NCBI RefSeq assembly: GCF_026898155.1
Contig: NZ_CP114029.1
Location: 3,390,001-3,454,000 of the forward strand
DNA: 64,000 nucleotides
Direction: 5' to 3'
DNA from: Jiella pelagia
GTDB lineage: Bacteria; Pseudomonadota; Alphaproteobacteria; Rhizobiales; Rhizobiaceae
The notes beneath the pieces are model-generated. The model searched no databases. It was not told where the DNA came from and was given only the letters and a program-made list of their open reading frames with translations. Positions within the stretch are counted from its first letter, which is position 1. Every line of letters begins with the position of its first letter. Below, piece by piece: positions 51,315 to 63,041 of this stretch. The translations under genes and the position numbers were made by a program.

Positions 51315-52628
51315 ATGACGTCGACGAGCTTTTTCACCCGCAACACGCCCATCGCATTCGCCGGCCCCGAAAGCCGCGATCCGCTGGCCTTCCGCTTCTA
51401 CGACAAGGACCGGCAGGTGATGGGCAAGCGCATGGAGGACCATCTGCGGTTCTCCGTCGCCTACTGGCATTCCTTCACCTGGCCGGGCGGCGACCCGTTC
51501 GGCGGCGAGACCTTCAACCGGCCGTGGATGCATGGCGGCGACGCGCTCGAACTCGCCAAGCAGAAGGCCGACGTCGCCTTCGAGATGTTCCGGCTTCTCG
51601 ACGTGCCGTTCTTCGCCTTTCACGACGTCGACGTCGCGCCGGAGGGCGAGACGCTGCAGCAGTCGAACGACAATCTGAAGGCGATCACCGACATCTTCGA
51701 GGAGAAGATGCAAAGCGACAGGGTGCGCCTTCTCTGGGGCACGGCGAACCTCTTCTCCAACCGCCGTTACATGGCGGGCGCCGCGACCAATCCCGACCCG
51801 GACGTCTTCGCCTATGCGTGTGGGCAGGTGAAGGCGGCGATCGACGCAACCCACCGGCTCGGCGGGGCGAACTACGTCTGCTGGGGCGGCCGCGAGGGCT
51901 ACGAGACCCTGCTCAACACCGACATGAAGCGCGAATACGACCAGCTCGGCCGGTTCATGTCGATGCTCGTCGACTACAAGCACAAGATCGGCTTCTCCGG
52001 CCCGATTCTGATCGAGCCGAAGCCGAAGGAGCCGACCAAGCACCAGTACGACTACGACGTCGCGACGGTCTACGCCTTCCTGCAGAAATACGACCTGACC
52101 GCCGACGTGAAGCTCAACATCGAGCAGAACCACGCGATTCTCGCCGGTCACTCCTTCGATCACGAAGTGAAGCTCGCTTTCGCCAACGGCATCTTCGGCT
52201 CGCTCGACATCAATCGCGGCGACGATCTGCTCGGCTGGGATACCGACCAGTTCGCCATGGACGTCAAGGAGATCGCCTTGGTCTTCCACGAGATGCTGAA
52301 GCATGGCGGATTTTCCACCGGCGGACTGAACTTCGACGCCAAGATCCGCCGCCAGTCGATCGATCCGGACGACCTCCTGATCGCCCATGTCGCCTCGATG
52401 GATGCCTGTGCGCGGGGCCTTCTTGCCGCCGAGGCGATGCTGAAGGACGAGGCTCTGACCGGGCCGCTCAGCGAGCGTTACGCCGGCTGGGAGGGCGCCG
52501 AGGGCAAGGCGATGCTGGCGGGGGAGATGTCGCTCGAAGCAATCGCCGAGAAGGCGCTTTCGCTGAACCCGCAGCCGAAGTCCGGCCGGCAGGAGATGCT
52601 CGAAGGGATTGTCAACCGCTACGTCTGA
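51315..52628 (+). CDS. xylA: Xylose isomerase
   Basis: A 437-residue TIM-barrel enzyme that interconverts D-xylose and D-xylulose. Family motifs: [34 protein letters not shown] with the catalytic His, [32 protein letters not shown] and [17 protein letters not shown]. Metal-binding Glu and Asp residues lie in these motifs. The ATG at 51315 follows GGGAGG; normal family length. xylB follows 276 nt later. Confidence 0.97.
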   Translation: MTSTSFFTRNTPIAFAGPESRDPLAFRFYDKDRQVMGKRMEDHLRFSVAYWHSFTWPGGDPFGGETFNRPWMHGGDALELAKQKADVAFEMFRLLDVPFFAFHDVDVAPEGETLQQSNDNLKAITDIFEEKMQSDRVRLLWGTANLFSNRRYMAGAATNPDPDVFAYACGQVKAAIDATHRLGGANYVCWGGREGYETLLNTDMKREYDQLGRFMSMLVDYKHKIGFSGPILIEPKPKEPTKHQYDYDVATVYAFLQKYDLTADVKLNIEQNHAILAGHSFDHEVKLAFANGIFGSLDINRGDDLLGWDTDQFAMDVKEIALVFHEMLKHGGFSTGGLNFDAKIRRQSIDPDDLLIAHVASMDACARGLLAAEAMLKDEALTGPLSERYAGWEGAEGKAMLAGEMSLEAIAEKALSLNPQPKSGRQEMLEGIVNRYV

Positions 52629-52904
52629 CGGCGGCTCGAACGAGGGGCGCGGCGATCCGTATCCACTTCCGGTGGCGTGTCGTCGGTGATCCTGCCGCAT
52701 TGAAAGCGCGACGTGCCTCGCCGGCACGTTGCACAACAGCGAGAAGCACCCGGGTTGAGGAACGTTCGCGGCACGCCCGGGTCTTGACGATCGTCGTGCC
52801 GTCGATGCCTATGCCCCGGAGCATGGCATGACCCGGGCGGGCTTCCTCGTTGCAGCGGTCCTGCAAAAACTCGCCAGAACCAGCCTGAAAGGCCTCGATC
52901 GATC

Positions 52905-54362
52905 ATGTCTACCTATCTTGGGCTCGACCTCGGCACCTCCTCCCTCAAGGCGCTTCTGATCGGCGAGGATCAGGCGGTGATCGGCTCCGTCTCGGTGCCG
53001 CTGACCGTCGAGCGTCCGCATTTCGGCTGGTCGGAGCAGAACCCCCAGAGCTGGATCGTCGCCTGCGAGGCGGCGATGCAGGAACTGCATGCCAAGCATG
53101 GGCGGGACTTCGCCGAGATCGCCGGCATCGGCCTTTCCGGCCACATGCACGGGGCGACCGTGCTCGGCGAGGACGGCACCCCCTTGCGGCCCTGCATCCT
53201 GTGGAACGACACCCGCAGCCACGAGGAGGCCAAGGCCCTCGACGATGCTGAGGCCCGCGCGATCACCGGCAACATCGTTTTTCCCGGATTCACCGCGCCC
53301 AAGCTCGCCTGGATGCGCGATCACGAGCCCGCGCTGTTCGAAAAGATGTGCTTCGTGCTGCTGCCGAAGGACTATCTGCGGCTGTGGCTGACCGGTGAAC
53401 GGGTCGCGGAAATGTCTGACGCGGCCGGCACGTCCTGGCTGGATACGGGCAAGCGCGACTGGTCTGACCGGATGCTCGAACGCACCGGCATGACGCGCGA
53501 CAACATGTCCCGCCTCGTCGAGGGGACGGAGGCCTCTGGCGAAGTGCGGCCCGTCCTGGCAGAAAAATTCGGCCTGAAGCCAGGTGTGATCGTCGCGGGC
53601 GGCGGTGGCGACAATGCGGCCTCGGCCTGCGGCGTCGGCGTCGCCGCGCCCGGCACGGGCTTCCTGTCGCTCGGCACATCGGGCGTCCTGTTCACCGCGA
53701 CCGCCGGCTACGACCCGGTTCCCGAGACGGCGCTGCATACCTTCTGCCATGCCATTCCAGGACTGTGGCACCAGATGGGTGTGACACTGTCGGCGGCCGG
53801 CTGCATGGACTGGCTGTCAAAGCTCCTGAAGGAGGAGCCGGCGGCGCTCACCGGCGCCCTCGGCGAGACGATCGAGGGGCCCGGCCGGTCGATGTTCCTG
53901 CCCTATCTCTCGGGCGAGCGCACCCCTCACAACGACGCCGACATCAGAGGCGTCCTCACCGGGATCGAAAGCGATACGACCCGCGAGGCGATGACCCGCG
54001 CCGTGCTCGAGGGCGTCGCCTATTCGATGCGCGACTGCCTCGATGCCGCCGGCGACAAGCCGAAGCCGCAGCGGCTGATCGCCGTCGGCGCCGGCTCGCG
54101 CTCGGCCTATTGGCTGCAGCTGATGGCGACCGTTCTCGAGACCGAGATCGCCCTGCCGGCGGCCGGCGATTTCGGCGCGGCCTTCGGCGCCGCCCGGCTC
54201 GGCATCACCGCGGCGACGGGCGCCGATCCGCGGACCGTCATGACCCAGCCGCCGGTCGCCCGCAGCTTCGAGCCCGTGGCGGACAAGATCGACGCGTTCC
54301 GCGAGGCGCATCGGCGCTACAAGGCGCTCTATCCGGCGATCAAGCAGGCGATGGTGGGGTGA
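52905..54362 (+). CDS. xylB: Xylulokinase
   Basis: A 485-residue FGGY-family kinase that phosphorylates D-xylulose for the pentose phosphate pathway. The N-terminal phosphate loop is YLGLDLGTSSLKALL; GIGLSGHMHGATVL, CILWNDTRSHEEA and the C-terminal ATP region (LIAVGAGSRSAYWLQLMA) match the family. No xylose transporter or xylR regulator is present in the window. The 276-bp gap from xylA shows no gene; GC-rich partial repeats there have no T-tract. Confidence 0.96.
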   Translation: MSTYLGLDLGTSSLKALLIGEDQAVIGSVSVPLTVERPHFGWSEQNPQSWIVACEAAMQELHAKHGRDFAEIAGIGLSGHMHGATVLGEDGTPLRPCILWNDTRSHEEAKALDDAEARAITGNIVFPGFTAPKLAWMRDHEPALFEKMCFVLLPKDYLRLWLTGERVAEMSDAAGTSWLDTGKRDWSDRMLERTGMTRDNMSRLVEGTEASGEVRPVLAEKFGLKPGVIVAGGGGDNAASACGVGVAAPGTGFLSLGTSGVLFTATAGYDPVPETALHTFCHAIPGLWHQMGVTLSAAGCMDWLSKLLKEEPAALTGALGETIEGPGRSMFLPYLSGERTPHNDADIRGVLTGIESDTTREAMTRAVLEGVAYSMRDCLDAAGDKPKPQRLIAVGAGSRSAYWLQLMATVLETEIALPAAGDFGAAFGAARLGITAATGADPRTVMTQPPVARSFEPVADKIDAFREAHRRYKALYPAIKQAMVG

Positions 54363-54390
54363 GGGCGACGGGGTTCGTGAAGGCGGTCCT

Positions 54391-55215
54391 TCATCCGCTC
54401 TTCGCGAAGTCGGCCCGTCCTTTCAACAAGCCTGCAACAAAGGCTTTGGCCTTTTCGCAGGCGCCCTCCAGCGTATCGCCCGAGGCCAGCCTGCAGGCGA
54501 TCGCCGTCGCCAGCGCGCAGCCCGTTCCGCGCAGGGTGGCAGCGATGCGGGGAGAGGCGAACCGGAGGGGCGGGCGGCCGGTCCGGTAGAGAATGTCGAC
54601 GGCTCGGCCTTCGCCATGGCCGCCCTTCACCAGCACCGCACCGGCGCCGGCATCAAGAAGGGCATGGGCCTTTCGGTCGGTGTCGGCCCCGGCCGGAACG
54701 CCGAGACGGGCGGAAAGGATGTCCAGCTCCGGCAGGTTCGGCGTGACGAGCGCGGTGGTCGGCAGCAATCTCTCGGTCATCGTCGCAAGGCCGTCTTCGC
54801 ATAGAAGCAGCCCACCGGAACTTGCTGCGATAACGGGATCAAGGACAATCGTGCCGCCGAACCCTGCAAGCCCGTCTGCGACGGCAGCGACGATCGGTTC
54901 GGTGCCGAGCATGCCGATCTTGACCGCCGAGACGTCTTCGAGGGCCATGGCGATCTGTTCCGCGACGAGGGCAGGGGGCATCGCTTCGATGCGACCGACC
55001 TTGCCGTCGGTCTGGGCAGTGACCGCGGTGACGGCCAGACGGACGTTGACGTCATGGGCCGCAGCGGTGCGGATGTCGGCCGCAAGGCCGGCGCCGCCGG
55101 AGGAATCGGTGCCGGCGACGACGAGGATGGCGGGGCGTGTTTTTCGGGCGGGGCCGGCGTCCGTGGCTCTCGGCGTTTCCGGCGTTGCGCCCGGCGAGTT
55201 ACCCCCCTCTGTCAT
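54391..55215 (-). CDS. thiD: Hydroxymethylpyrimidine/phosphomethylpyrimidine kinase ThiD
   Basis: A 274-residue ribokinase-fold enzyme that phosphorylates HMP and HMP-P. ILVVAGTDSSGGAGLAADIRT (substrate loop), VSAVKIGMLGT, IVLDPVIAASSGG and LRGTGCALATAIACRLASG (anion hole, catalytic Cys) are diagnostic. ATG 55215 has GGGGGAG upstream. That ribosome site, the start codon and the first few codons lie inside the palindromic repeat at 55200-55418, so the element supplies the translation start. A Pro/Ala/Thr-rich leader of about 30 residues precedes the kinase core and may be non-essential. Confidence 0.9.
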   Translation of the reverse strand: MTEGGNSPGATPETPRATDAGPARKTRPAILVVAGTDSSGGAGLAADIRTAAAHDVNVRLAVTAVTAQTDGKVGRIEAMPPALVAEQIAMALEDVSAVKIGMLGTEPIVAAVADGLAGFGGTIVLDPVIAASSGGLLLCEDGLATMTERLLPTTALVTPNLPELDILSARLGVPAGADTDRKAHALLDAGAGAVLVKGGHGEGRAVDILYRTGRPPLRFASPRIAATLRGTGCALATAIACRLASGDTLEGACEKAKAFVAGLLKGRADFAKSG

Positions 55216-56068
55216 TTCGTGACATCTCCCCCACAAGGAGGGAGATTGGTTGGCGCCTGCGTCGACGTCGGGCGCTCCATCCTTTTGATGTCATCGGCGG
55301 TAGAGCTGGTAGGCTGGTCCTCTGAGGGCCTTGAGGTGGCCAGACCAGGAGCGTCGGTCGTCGGAGAAGGCCGATCTCCCCCTTGAGGGGGAGATGTCCG
55401 GCGGGGCAGAGGGGGGTAGCGACGGCCGCGACGTTATCAGGCCGCGAGAACCCTGCCTCACCGCCATACGCCCGCGTCGCCGCGATCCACGCGCGTGTCC
55501 GGCCCTCCGGATCGGCGTTCAACGTGATGTCGGTGACCACCGCAGCAACATCGGCCCCTTGCCCGAACACCTCCGGCAGCCGCTCGACCGTCACCCCGCC
55601 GATGGCGACCAGCGGCAGGTCGCCGACCGCGCGTTTCCACAACGCGAGCCGGGCCGGCGTCTGCGGCGCCCAGGGCATCTTCTTCAGGATCGTCGGCCAG
55701 ATCGGCCCCAGCGCGACGTAATCGGGCTTGGCGGCGAGCGCGGTCGCGAGTTCCGCTTCGTCATGGGTCGAGACGCCGAGGGACAGCCCCGCGCAGCGGA
55801 TGGCGCCGACATCGGCTTCGGCGAGATCCTCCTGGCCGAGATGGACGAAATCGCAGCCCTCCTCGATCGCCAGCTGCCAATGATCGTTGACGATCAGCTG
55901 GCAGCCATGGCGATGGCAGGTGTTGCGGGCCCGGCGGATCTGCGATCTGAGCGCCGCCTCGGGCGTGTCCTTCACCCGCAGTTGCACCAGCTTGACGCCT
56001 AGCGGCACGAGGCGGTCGATCCAGTCGGCGCTGTCGACGATCAGGTAGAACGGATCGAGGTGCATCAT
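55199..56068 (-). CDS. thiE: Thiamine-phosphate synthase ThiE with repeat-encoded C-terminal extension
   Basis: A TIM-barrel enzyme that joins HMP-PP and thiazole phosphate. The core is residues 1-216 or so: [75 protein letters not shown]. From about residue 217 to the stop (289), the protein is encoded entirely by the palindromic repeat (55200-55418), including its TAA. This added Pro/Leu/Arg-rich tail has no known counterpart in ThiE and is probably unfolded. The start overlaps the thiG stop (ATGATGA). Confidence 0.9.
   Translation of the reverse strand: MMHLDPFYLIVDSADWIDRLVPLGVKLVQLRVKDTPEAALRSQIRRARNTCHRHGCQLIVNDHWQLAIEEGCDFVHLGQEDLAEADVGAIRCAGLSLGVSTHDEAELATALAAKPDYVALGPIWPTILKKMPWAPQTPARLALWKRAVGDLPLVAIGGVTVERLPEVFGQGADVAAVVTDITLNADPEGRTRAWIAATRAYGGEAGFSRPDNVAAVATPLCPAGHLPLKGEIGLLRRPTLLVWPPQGPQRTSLPALPPMTSKGWSARRRRRRQPISLLVGEMSRNDRGG
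55200..55418. repeat. Palindromic intergenic element across the thiE/thiD junction
   Basis: About 219 bp with long imperfect terminal inverted repeats. The left end reads TACCCCCCTCTG, then GACATCTCCCCC, ACAAGGAGGGAGAT. The right end read in reverse complement gives TACCCCCCTCTG, then GACATCTCCCCC, TCAAGGGGGAGAT. The shared core is about 48 bp with a divergent inner 120 bp. Such CTCCCCC-rich palindromes recall repeat families of rhizobia (RIME-like), but I cannot match it to a named one. It provides the thiE stop and the thiD ribosome site. Confidence 0.8.
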
Positions 56069-56836
56069 GCGAAGACCGCTTGGCCGAGAACGGGCGTCGA
56101 CGGCTCGGCCATGTCGCGCGGCTGCAGGGGATCGGCCTCGAAGGCGAGCCGGCCCGCCTCGACCGACAGCCGGAAGGCCCGCGCCATCGCCACCGGATCG
56201 CCGGCGAGCGCCACGGCTGACGACAGCAGCACGCCGTCATAGCCGAGGCTCCATCGCCTGCGCCGCATGGGACGGCACGCCGATCCCTGCATCGACGACG
56301 AGCGTCAGTTCGGGAAAGCGCGCCCGCATCGCTCGAAGGCCATAGACGTTGTTCAGCCCCCGCGCCGAGCCGATGGGCGAGCCCCAGGGCATCAGAACCC
56401 GGCAGCCGGCCTCGACCAGCCGGTCGGCGGCGACGAGATCCTCGGTTGTATAGGCGAGCACCTGGAAGCCTTCCGCCGACAGGATGCGCGTCGCCTCGAC
56501 GAGGCCGAAGAGGTCCGGCTGCAGCGTATCGGCGTCGCCGATCACCTCAAGCTTGATCCACTTCGTGCCGAAGACCTCGCGGGCCATTTCAGCCGTCGTC
56601 ACCGCCTCGCGCACCGAATGGCAGCCGGCGGTGTTCGGCAGGACGCGGACGCCAGTCTCGCGGATCAGGTCCCAGAACTTCTGGCCGGCCCGCTCGCCGG
56701 CTGCCTCGCGGCGCAGCGAGACGGTGACGATCTCCGCGCCGGAGGCGGCGATCGCCTGGCGCAGGATCTCCGGCGAGGGATAGCGCGCCGTGCCTAGCAT
56801 CAGCCGGCTGGAAAGGGTTTCGTCATAGATGCGCAT
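56065..56836 (-). CDS. thiG: Thiazole synthase ThiG (apparent +1 frameshift)
   Basis: A 256-residue (corrected) TIM-barrel enzyme that builds thiazole phosphate from DXP, dehydroglycine and ThiS thiocarboxylate. [14 protein letters not shown], the Schiff-base Lys in [16 protein letters not shown] and [15 protein letters not shown] match the family. The frame breaks at 56245-56251 (coding strand GAGCCTC for GAGCTC), restoring [17 protein letters not shown] and ending GQAVFA with TGA at 56065. The stop overlaps the thiE ATG. Confidence 0.94.
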
Positions 56837-56840
56837 CGGG

Positions 56841-57038
56841 TCAGCCTCCCTGCATGGGCGCGATGATCTCGATCGCGTCGCCCTCAGTGAGCCACGTTTC
56901 CGGTCTCTCGCTCGCCGGCACGAAGTCGTGGTTGAGCGCGGTGGCGAAGGGGCCTTCGCCATAGCCGAGTTCTTCGAGCGCTGCGGCGAGCGTTGCGGCG
57001 TTCACCTCGGCAGGTTCGCCGTTCAGGAGGATCTTCAT
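56841..57038 (-). CDS. thiS: Sulfur carrier protein ThiS
   Basis: A 65-residue ubiquitin-like carrier (beta-grasp) ending in Gly-Gly, whose C-terminus becomes a thiocarboxylate that donates sulfur to Thi[11 protein letters not shown] and VALNHDFV-like [13 protein letters not shown] with [14 protein letters not shown] are typical. ATG 57038 follows AGGAG and overlaps the thiO stop (ATGA). Four nt before thiG. Confidence 0.95.
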   Translation of the reverse strand: MKILLNGEPAEVNAATLAAALEELGYGEGPFATALNHDFVPASERPETWLTEGDAIEIIAPMQGG

Positions 57039-58013
57039 GCGGCGATCTCCTCTTGGGCCTGCGCGCCGAGAGCAAGATCGGCCGCCTTTGCAGCGCAGTC
57101 CGGCGCCAAAAGGAAGCCGTGGCGGTAGAGGCCGCCCACCGAGACGATCCGGCCTTTTCGCGTCACTCTCGGCAGATTGTCGGGAAAGGCCGGCCGGCGG
57201 CCGGCCTGCATCTCGATCACCTCGGCCTCGGCAAAGGCCGGGTGGAGCGCGTAGGCGGCGTTCATCAGTTCGACGGCCGCGCGCAAAGTCGGGCCACCGG
57301 ACGCATCGCTCTCGATCATCGTCGCCCCGACCATGAAGAGCCCGTCTGCGCGCGGCACGACATAGATCGGCCAGCGCGGATGGAGGAGGCGGACGGGCCG
57401 GGACAGACGGATTTCGTCGCTGCGCAGGATGAGCATTTCGCCGCGCACACTGCGGAGGCTCCGGGGCGTCTCCGGCGATGCCACGGCAGTCGACGACGAT
57501 GTCGCCCTCAGCTGTCTTAGGCTTGATGTCGGAGCCGAAGCGGATCGTGCCACCGAGCGCGCAAAGACGCTCGGCGAGGCCACCGAGGGCGATGCGCGGA
57601 TCGAGGTGGGCTTCGGCGGCAAAGTGCAGGCCCTGCCGAAAGCGTCCGGCGAGGCCGGGTTCCAGGGCTTCGATGCCCGCCGCGTCGAGCTGCTGGGCAC
57701 CGCTCGTCCGCCGGCCGAACCGGACGATCTCGCCGGCGTCGCGGCCAGATGCCACGACCAGTGTCCCGTTGCGCACGACCCCTGGCACCCGGTCAGCCCA
57801 CCAATCGATCGCCGAGAGCCCTGGTTCGACGATCGAGGCATCGGCGCTTTCGGCCTCGCAGAACGGCGCGAGCATGCCGCCGGCGAGCCAGGAGGCGGCG
57901 GCGGCCCCGAGGCTTGCCGAACGCTCGTGCAGCGTGACCGCGGCACCCCTTTCTGCAAGGGTGACGGCGGTGGCGAGGCCGGCGACGCCGGCCCCGATCA
58001 CGGTGATATCCAT
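57035..58013 (-). CDS. thiO: Glycine oxidase ThiO (apparent +1 frameshift)
   Basis: An FAD-dependent glycine oxidase, 325 residues after correction, that supplies dehydroglycine for thiazole. The dinucleotide-binding motif is VIGAGVAGLATAVTLAERGA. WLAGGMLAPFCEAE and, in the other frame, VPRADGLFMVGATMIES and VGGLYRHGFLLAP (C-terminal FAD site) match DAAO-family proteins. The frame breaks at 57455-57461 (coding strand GAGCCTC for GAGCTC), restoring DAPELRSVRGEMLIL. Start MDITVIG at 58013 follows CGGAG; GTG 58022 overlaps the thiC stop. Confidence 0.92.
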
Positions 58014-58018
58014 CGAAA

Positions 58019-59956
<1,938 letters not shown>

Positions 59957-60044
59957 TCACCGAGCGTTTCGCCCGGCGTCCGTTTTCGAAGGCTGGCCGC
60001 CAGATGCGGGATTGCCCGCCGGCGGCCTGTGTCGCGGCCTTCTT

Positions 60045-60130
60045 CCATCCCTACGCCAGTACGAACTGGATCAGGTTCAACGGGTCGCCGCGCTCTCTAG
60101 CGGCCTCTCAGTTCCTTGCCGGAACTCCCC
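60045..60130 (-). promoter_or_regulatory. TPP riboswitch (THI element) upstream of thiC
   Basis: On the - strand the conserved core CTGAGA (in GGAACTGAGAGG) and the downstream block ACCCGTTGAACCTGATC, then CAGTTCGTACTGGCGTAGGGA are present in order, with a GGGGAGTTCC opening stem. It lies about 190 nt ahead of thiC. By analogy thiamine pyrophosphate binding reduces expression of the operon. Confidence 0.95.
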
Positions 60131-60573
60131 TTGGACAGTCGAGAGGTTAACAGAGCAGGGGGCGGCGTCAAGCGGGCTGGTGGATGCTCTTCAGGAGTCT
60201 TTGAAATGGCCGTGTCCCCAATGGTGGTGTCGGAGGCCGCGCGCAGAGCCTTCGGCGTAGTGCAGCGCGCGGCCGATGGGGACGCTGGCGGTCATCGTCG
60301 ATCTTCGAGACGGTTCGGGTTGCGCCACCTTGATCCTGAAACGGAGACGACGATGACCGGCGAGGGAAATGGCGTTGATCGAGCTGATGGAGAAGCAGGC
60401 CGACAGCGTCCTTGGGCGCCACAGGTCTCCTTCGGACTGTTTGCGACATGCTGGCGTTCACGGCCGATCGCATCATGGAGATGGAGGTGGAAAGCGCGCA
60501 CCAGCGCGGCGCCCGTCAAAGCCGCCTTCGGTTGACCGGACAGCCATGGAAAACGGCGAGCAGAACCACCACG
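60131..60573. other. 443-bp gap between the thiC riboswitch and the FAD oxidase gene
   Basis: It must hold the thiC promoter near 60131-60180 (- strand). The rest is dominated by the IS256-like remnant at about 60369-60545. GTTAACAGAG at 60147 has no second half-site. No intact gene is seen. Confidence 0.5.
60369..60545 (+). pseudogene. Remnant of an IS256-family transposase
   Basis: The + strand starts MALIELMEKQADS and, after a frame change near 60410, reads LLRTVCDMLAFTADRIMEMEVES and then AHQRGARQSRLRLT. This order matches the N-terminus of IS256-type transposases (LLE/M-KQADSDLLREML ... RLMELEV). The rest of the protein, including the DDE catalytic region, is missing. No terminal inverted repeats were recognised, so this is an old fragment. 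Confidence 0.7.
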
Positions 60574-61974
60574 CTATCCCGCGTTATCGGCCTCGACTAC
60601 GGGGTAAATGCCCGGATTCAGCAGTCCGGCCGGATCGAGCGCCTGCTTGAGGATACTCATCAGGGCGATCTCCTCCGCCGACCGGCTGCAATGAAGCCAG
60701 TCGCGCTTCAGCCGGCCGATACCGTGCTCGGCCGTAATCGCTCCGCCCCATTCGGCAACAAGGCCGTAGATCGCTCTTTCGATCGCATGGACTGCCGCCG
60801 CGCGCCCGTCATGGGCGACGAGAAGATGGACATTTCCGTCGCCCACATGGCCGACCTTGAGGGTCTGGCCCGCCCCCTCGACGCCGGCGAGACGCTCGTC
60901 GCAGGCTTTGCAGAAATCGCCGAGACGCGAGGAGGCGACGCCGAGATCGAAATTGATATGGGGGCCGAGCGCTTCGTCGACCTCTCCAACTGCCTCGCGC
61001 ACCGCCCAGAGCGAACGGCCCTCGGCCAGGGACTGCGCAAGAACGCCGTCCTCGACGAGACCTTCTTCGCTCAGCGTCGCGAACCAGGTCTCGACCTCCG
61101 CCGCCGTCGATGCTCCGCCGACAATCTCGGCCAGCACATAGAACCCGTGGGTTCCCGAAACTGGCCGCCGTACCAGCCCGGCCTTGCCGCATACGAAGTC
61201 CCAGTAATCCGGCCACATCCCCTCGAAGGCGGTCAGCCGATCGCCGAACACCGTCCGCGCGCGAGCGAGGCAGGCGATCGCCGCCGGAAAACCGGGGGTC
61301 GCAAGGAGCACCACCCTTGCCTCGCCGGGATGCGGCTTCAGCTGCAGAACCGCCTTGGTGACGATCCCCAAAGCGCCTTCCGCGCCGATGAAGAGCTGCT
61401 TGAGATCGAGGCCCGAATTGTCCTTCACCAGCTTGCCGAGGCGGCTGATGATCCGCCCGTCGGCGAGAACGACCTCCAGTCCGAGCACGTTCTGCCGCGT
61501 CATCCCGTAGCGCAGCACGCGAATGCCGCCGGCGTTGGTGGCGATGATTCCGCCGACCGTGGCGGAGCCGCGCGCGCCGATATCGACCGGAAAGTCGAGA
61601 CCTTTGTCGCGCGCCGCCTCCTGAACCCGTTCGAGCGGGGCCCCCGCCCAGACCGTCATCGCCATCGCGTCCGCGTCGGTCTCGATGACGCCCTGCATGC
61701 GCTCGGTGGAGATGACGACGGCCCGGCCGGTGACGCAGGCGCCACCAGACAGCCCCGTGCGCCCGCCTTGCGCGATCATCGCGATCCGCGCACGCGAGCA
61801 AAGCGCCATCGCCGCCGCCAGCCGCTCCGTCGTCGCGGGCCGCAGCACGGCGAGCGGCAGATCGCCGATCAAGCCCGAACCGTCGGAGGCATAGCGCGAG
61901 CGATCGGCTTCATCGAGAAGCAGTTCGCCGCCCTCGAGGATGTCCGAGAGAGCGGCGAGGCAGTCGTCATTCAT
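60574..61974 (-). CDS. FAD-binding 2-hydroxyacid dehydrogenase, GlcD type
   Basis: A 466-residue flavoprotein. The FAD_binding_4 (PCMH) domain shows AMIAQGGRTGLSGGA and TVGGIIATNAGG; LGLEVVLADGRI and GAEGALGIVTKAVLQL follow. The FAD-oxidase C domain has the metal-site pattern KVGHVGDGNVHLLV and ITAEHGIGRLKRDWL. Related enzymes oxidise D-lactate, glycolate or D-2-hydroxyglutarate. Divergent LysR control and the ureide-gene neighbours make an oxidation step on a ureide- or glyoxylate-derived hydroxyacid plausible, but this is inference. Confidence 0.87.
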   Translation of the reverse strand: MNDDCLAALSDILEGGELLLDEADRSRYASDGSGLIGDLPLAVLRPATTERLAAAMALCSRARIAMIAQGGRTGLSGGACVTGRAVVISTERMQGVIETDADAMAMTVWAGAPLERVQEAARDKGLDFPVDIGARGSATVGGIIATNAGGIRVLRYGMTRQNVLGLEVVLADGRIISRLGKLVKDNSGLDLKQLFIGAEGALGIVTKAVLQLKPHPGEARVVLLATPGFPAAIACLARARTVFGDRLTAFEGMWPDYWDFVCGKAGLVRRPVSGTHGFYVLAEIVGGASTAAEVETWFATLSEEGLVEDGVLAQSLAEGRSLWAVREAVGEVDEALGPHINFDLGVASSRLGDFCKACDERLAGVEGAGQTLKVGHVGDGNVHLLVAHDGRAAAVHAIERAIYGLVAEWGGAITAEHGIGRLKRDWLHCSRSAEEIALMSILKQALDPAGLLNPGIYPVVEADNAG

Positions 61975-62051
61975 CGCAAGGTCATCCTTTCCCGCCGCAC
62001 GAAACAGCGGCTATCGTGCGGATCTTCGTCCCGTTCTCCGGATACCCTTCC

Positions 62052-62973
62052 ATGACCAGCAGCTCCGTCCTCTCGCGCCTGTCCAAGCTTCAGCATTTCG
62101 TCGAGGTCGCGCAGCAGGGCTCGTTCCGGGCGGCGGCCGACAAGCTCAATGTCGCGCCGTCCGCGGTCAGCAAGCAGATCAAGAATCTGGAGGATCATTT
62201 CGGGGTCGAGCTCTTCCGGCGCGATCGCGGGCGCGGCGGTCTGGAACTGACCGAGGCCGGCAGCATCCTCCTGTACCGCAGCGCCTCGATCATCAACGAG
62301 TTGTCGATCGTGCGCGAGGAGCCTCAACGAGCTTCTCGGCCTGAAGCGGGGACATCTGCGCATCGGCGTCAACGAGGTGGTCGCCTCCGACCTCCTGCCG
62401 GGCATCCTCCACAACATGCACCGCAACTTCCCGGCGCTCGAATATACGATCATCGTCGAGAACACGCCTGAAATCCTCAAGCGGCTTCATGACGGCGACG
62501 TCGATATCGGTCTCGGCTACAATTTCGCGGCAGCGCCCGAGATCGAGGTTCTGGCGACGCTCCATCGCCGCACCTTTCTGATCACCTCGCGAAACCACGC
62601 CCTGGCCCAGCGACGCAGGGTGCGGCTGGAGGAGATCGCCGGCGAGAAGTTCATCTTTCCCGACTCGTCCGTCGCGCTCCACCAGATGCTGCAGGACGCT
62701 CTGATCCGCTCGGGCGTCGAGGTGCGCACGATCATGCACACCAACTCGTTCAGCCTCCTGCGGCAGATGGTTCAGGACGGGCTCGGCGTCAGCATGGTGA
62801 TCGGCCGCTTCCTGCAGAGCAAGCGCGAGCAGCTCGCCTTCATCGAGGTCGAGAATCTCGGCATCGAGAGAAAACCACTGTCCTGCTGCCGGGTCGCCGG
62901 TCGCGCGCCCACCAGTTCGTCGGTCGCCTTCGCGGCCTCCGTCAAGGCGCTCTTCGCCCAGTATGGCGGCTGA
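62052..62973 (+). CDS. LysR-family transcriptional regulator (apparent +1 frameshift)
   Basis: 306 residues after correction. The N-terminal winged helix is LQHFVEVAQQGSFRAAADKLNVAPSAVSKQIKNLE, with GVELFRR and GGLELTEAG; the C-terminal half is a periplasmic-binding-like effector domain (LRIGVNEVVASDLLPGIL, DVDIGLGYNF). The frame breaks at 62319-62325 (GAGCCTC for GAGCTC), while an intact GAGCTC at 62208-62213 lies in the same gene. ATG 62052 is preferred; an upstream in-frame ATG at 62016 is possible. It is divergent from the FAD dehydrogenase, which it probably controls. Confidence 0.9.
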
Positions 62974-63041
62974 CGCGCGATTCGAACGCGGTGACGAGCC
63001 CACGCGCTGCCGACCTGCCGCCCAATGCGACGGGAGCTGCG

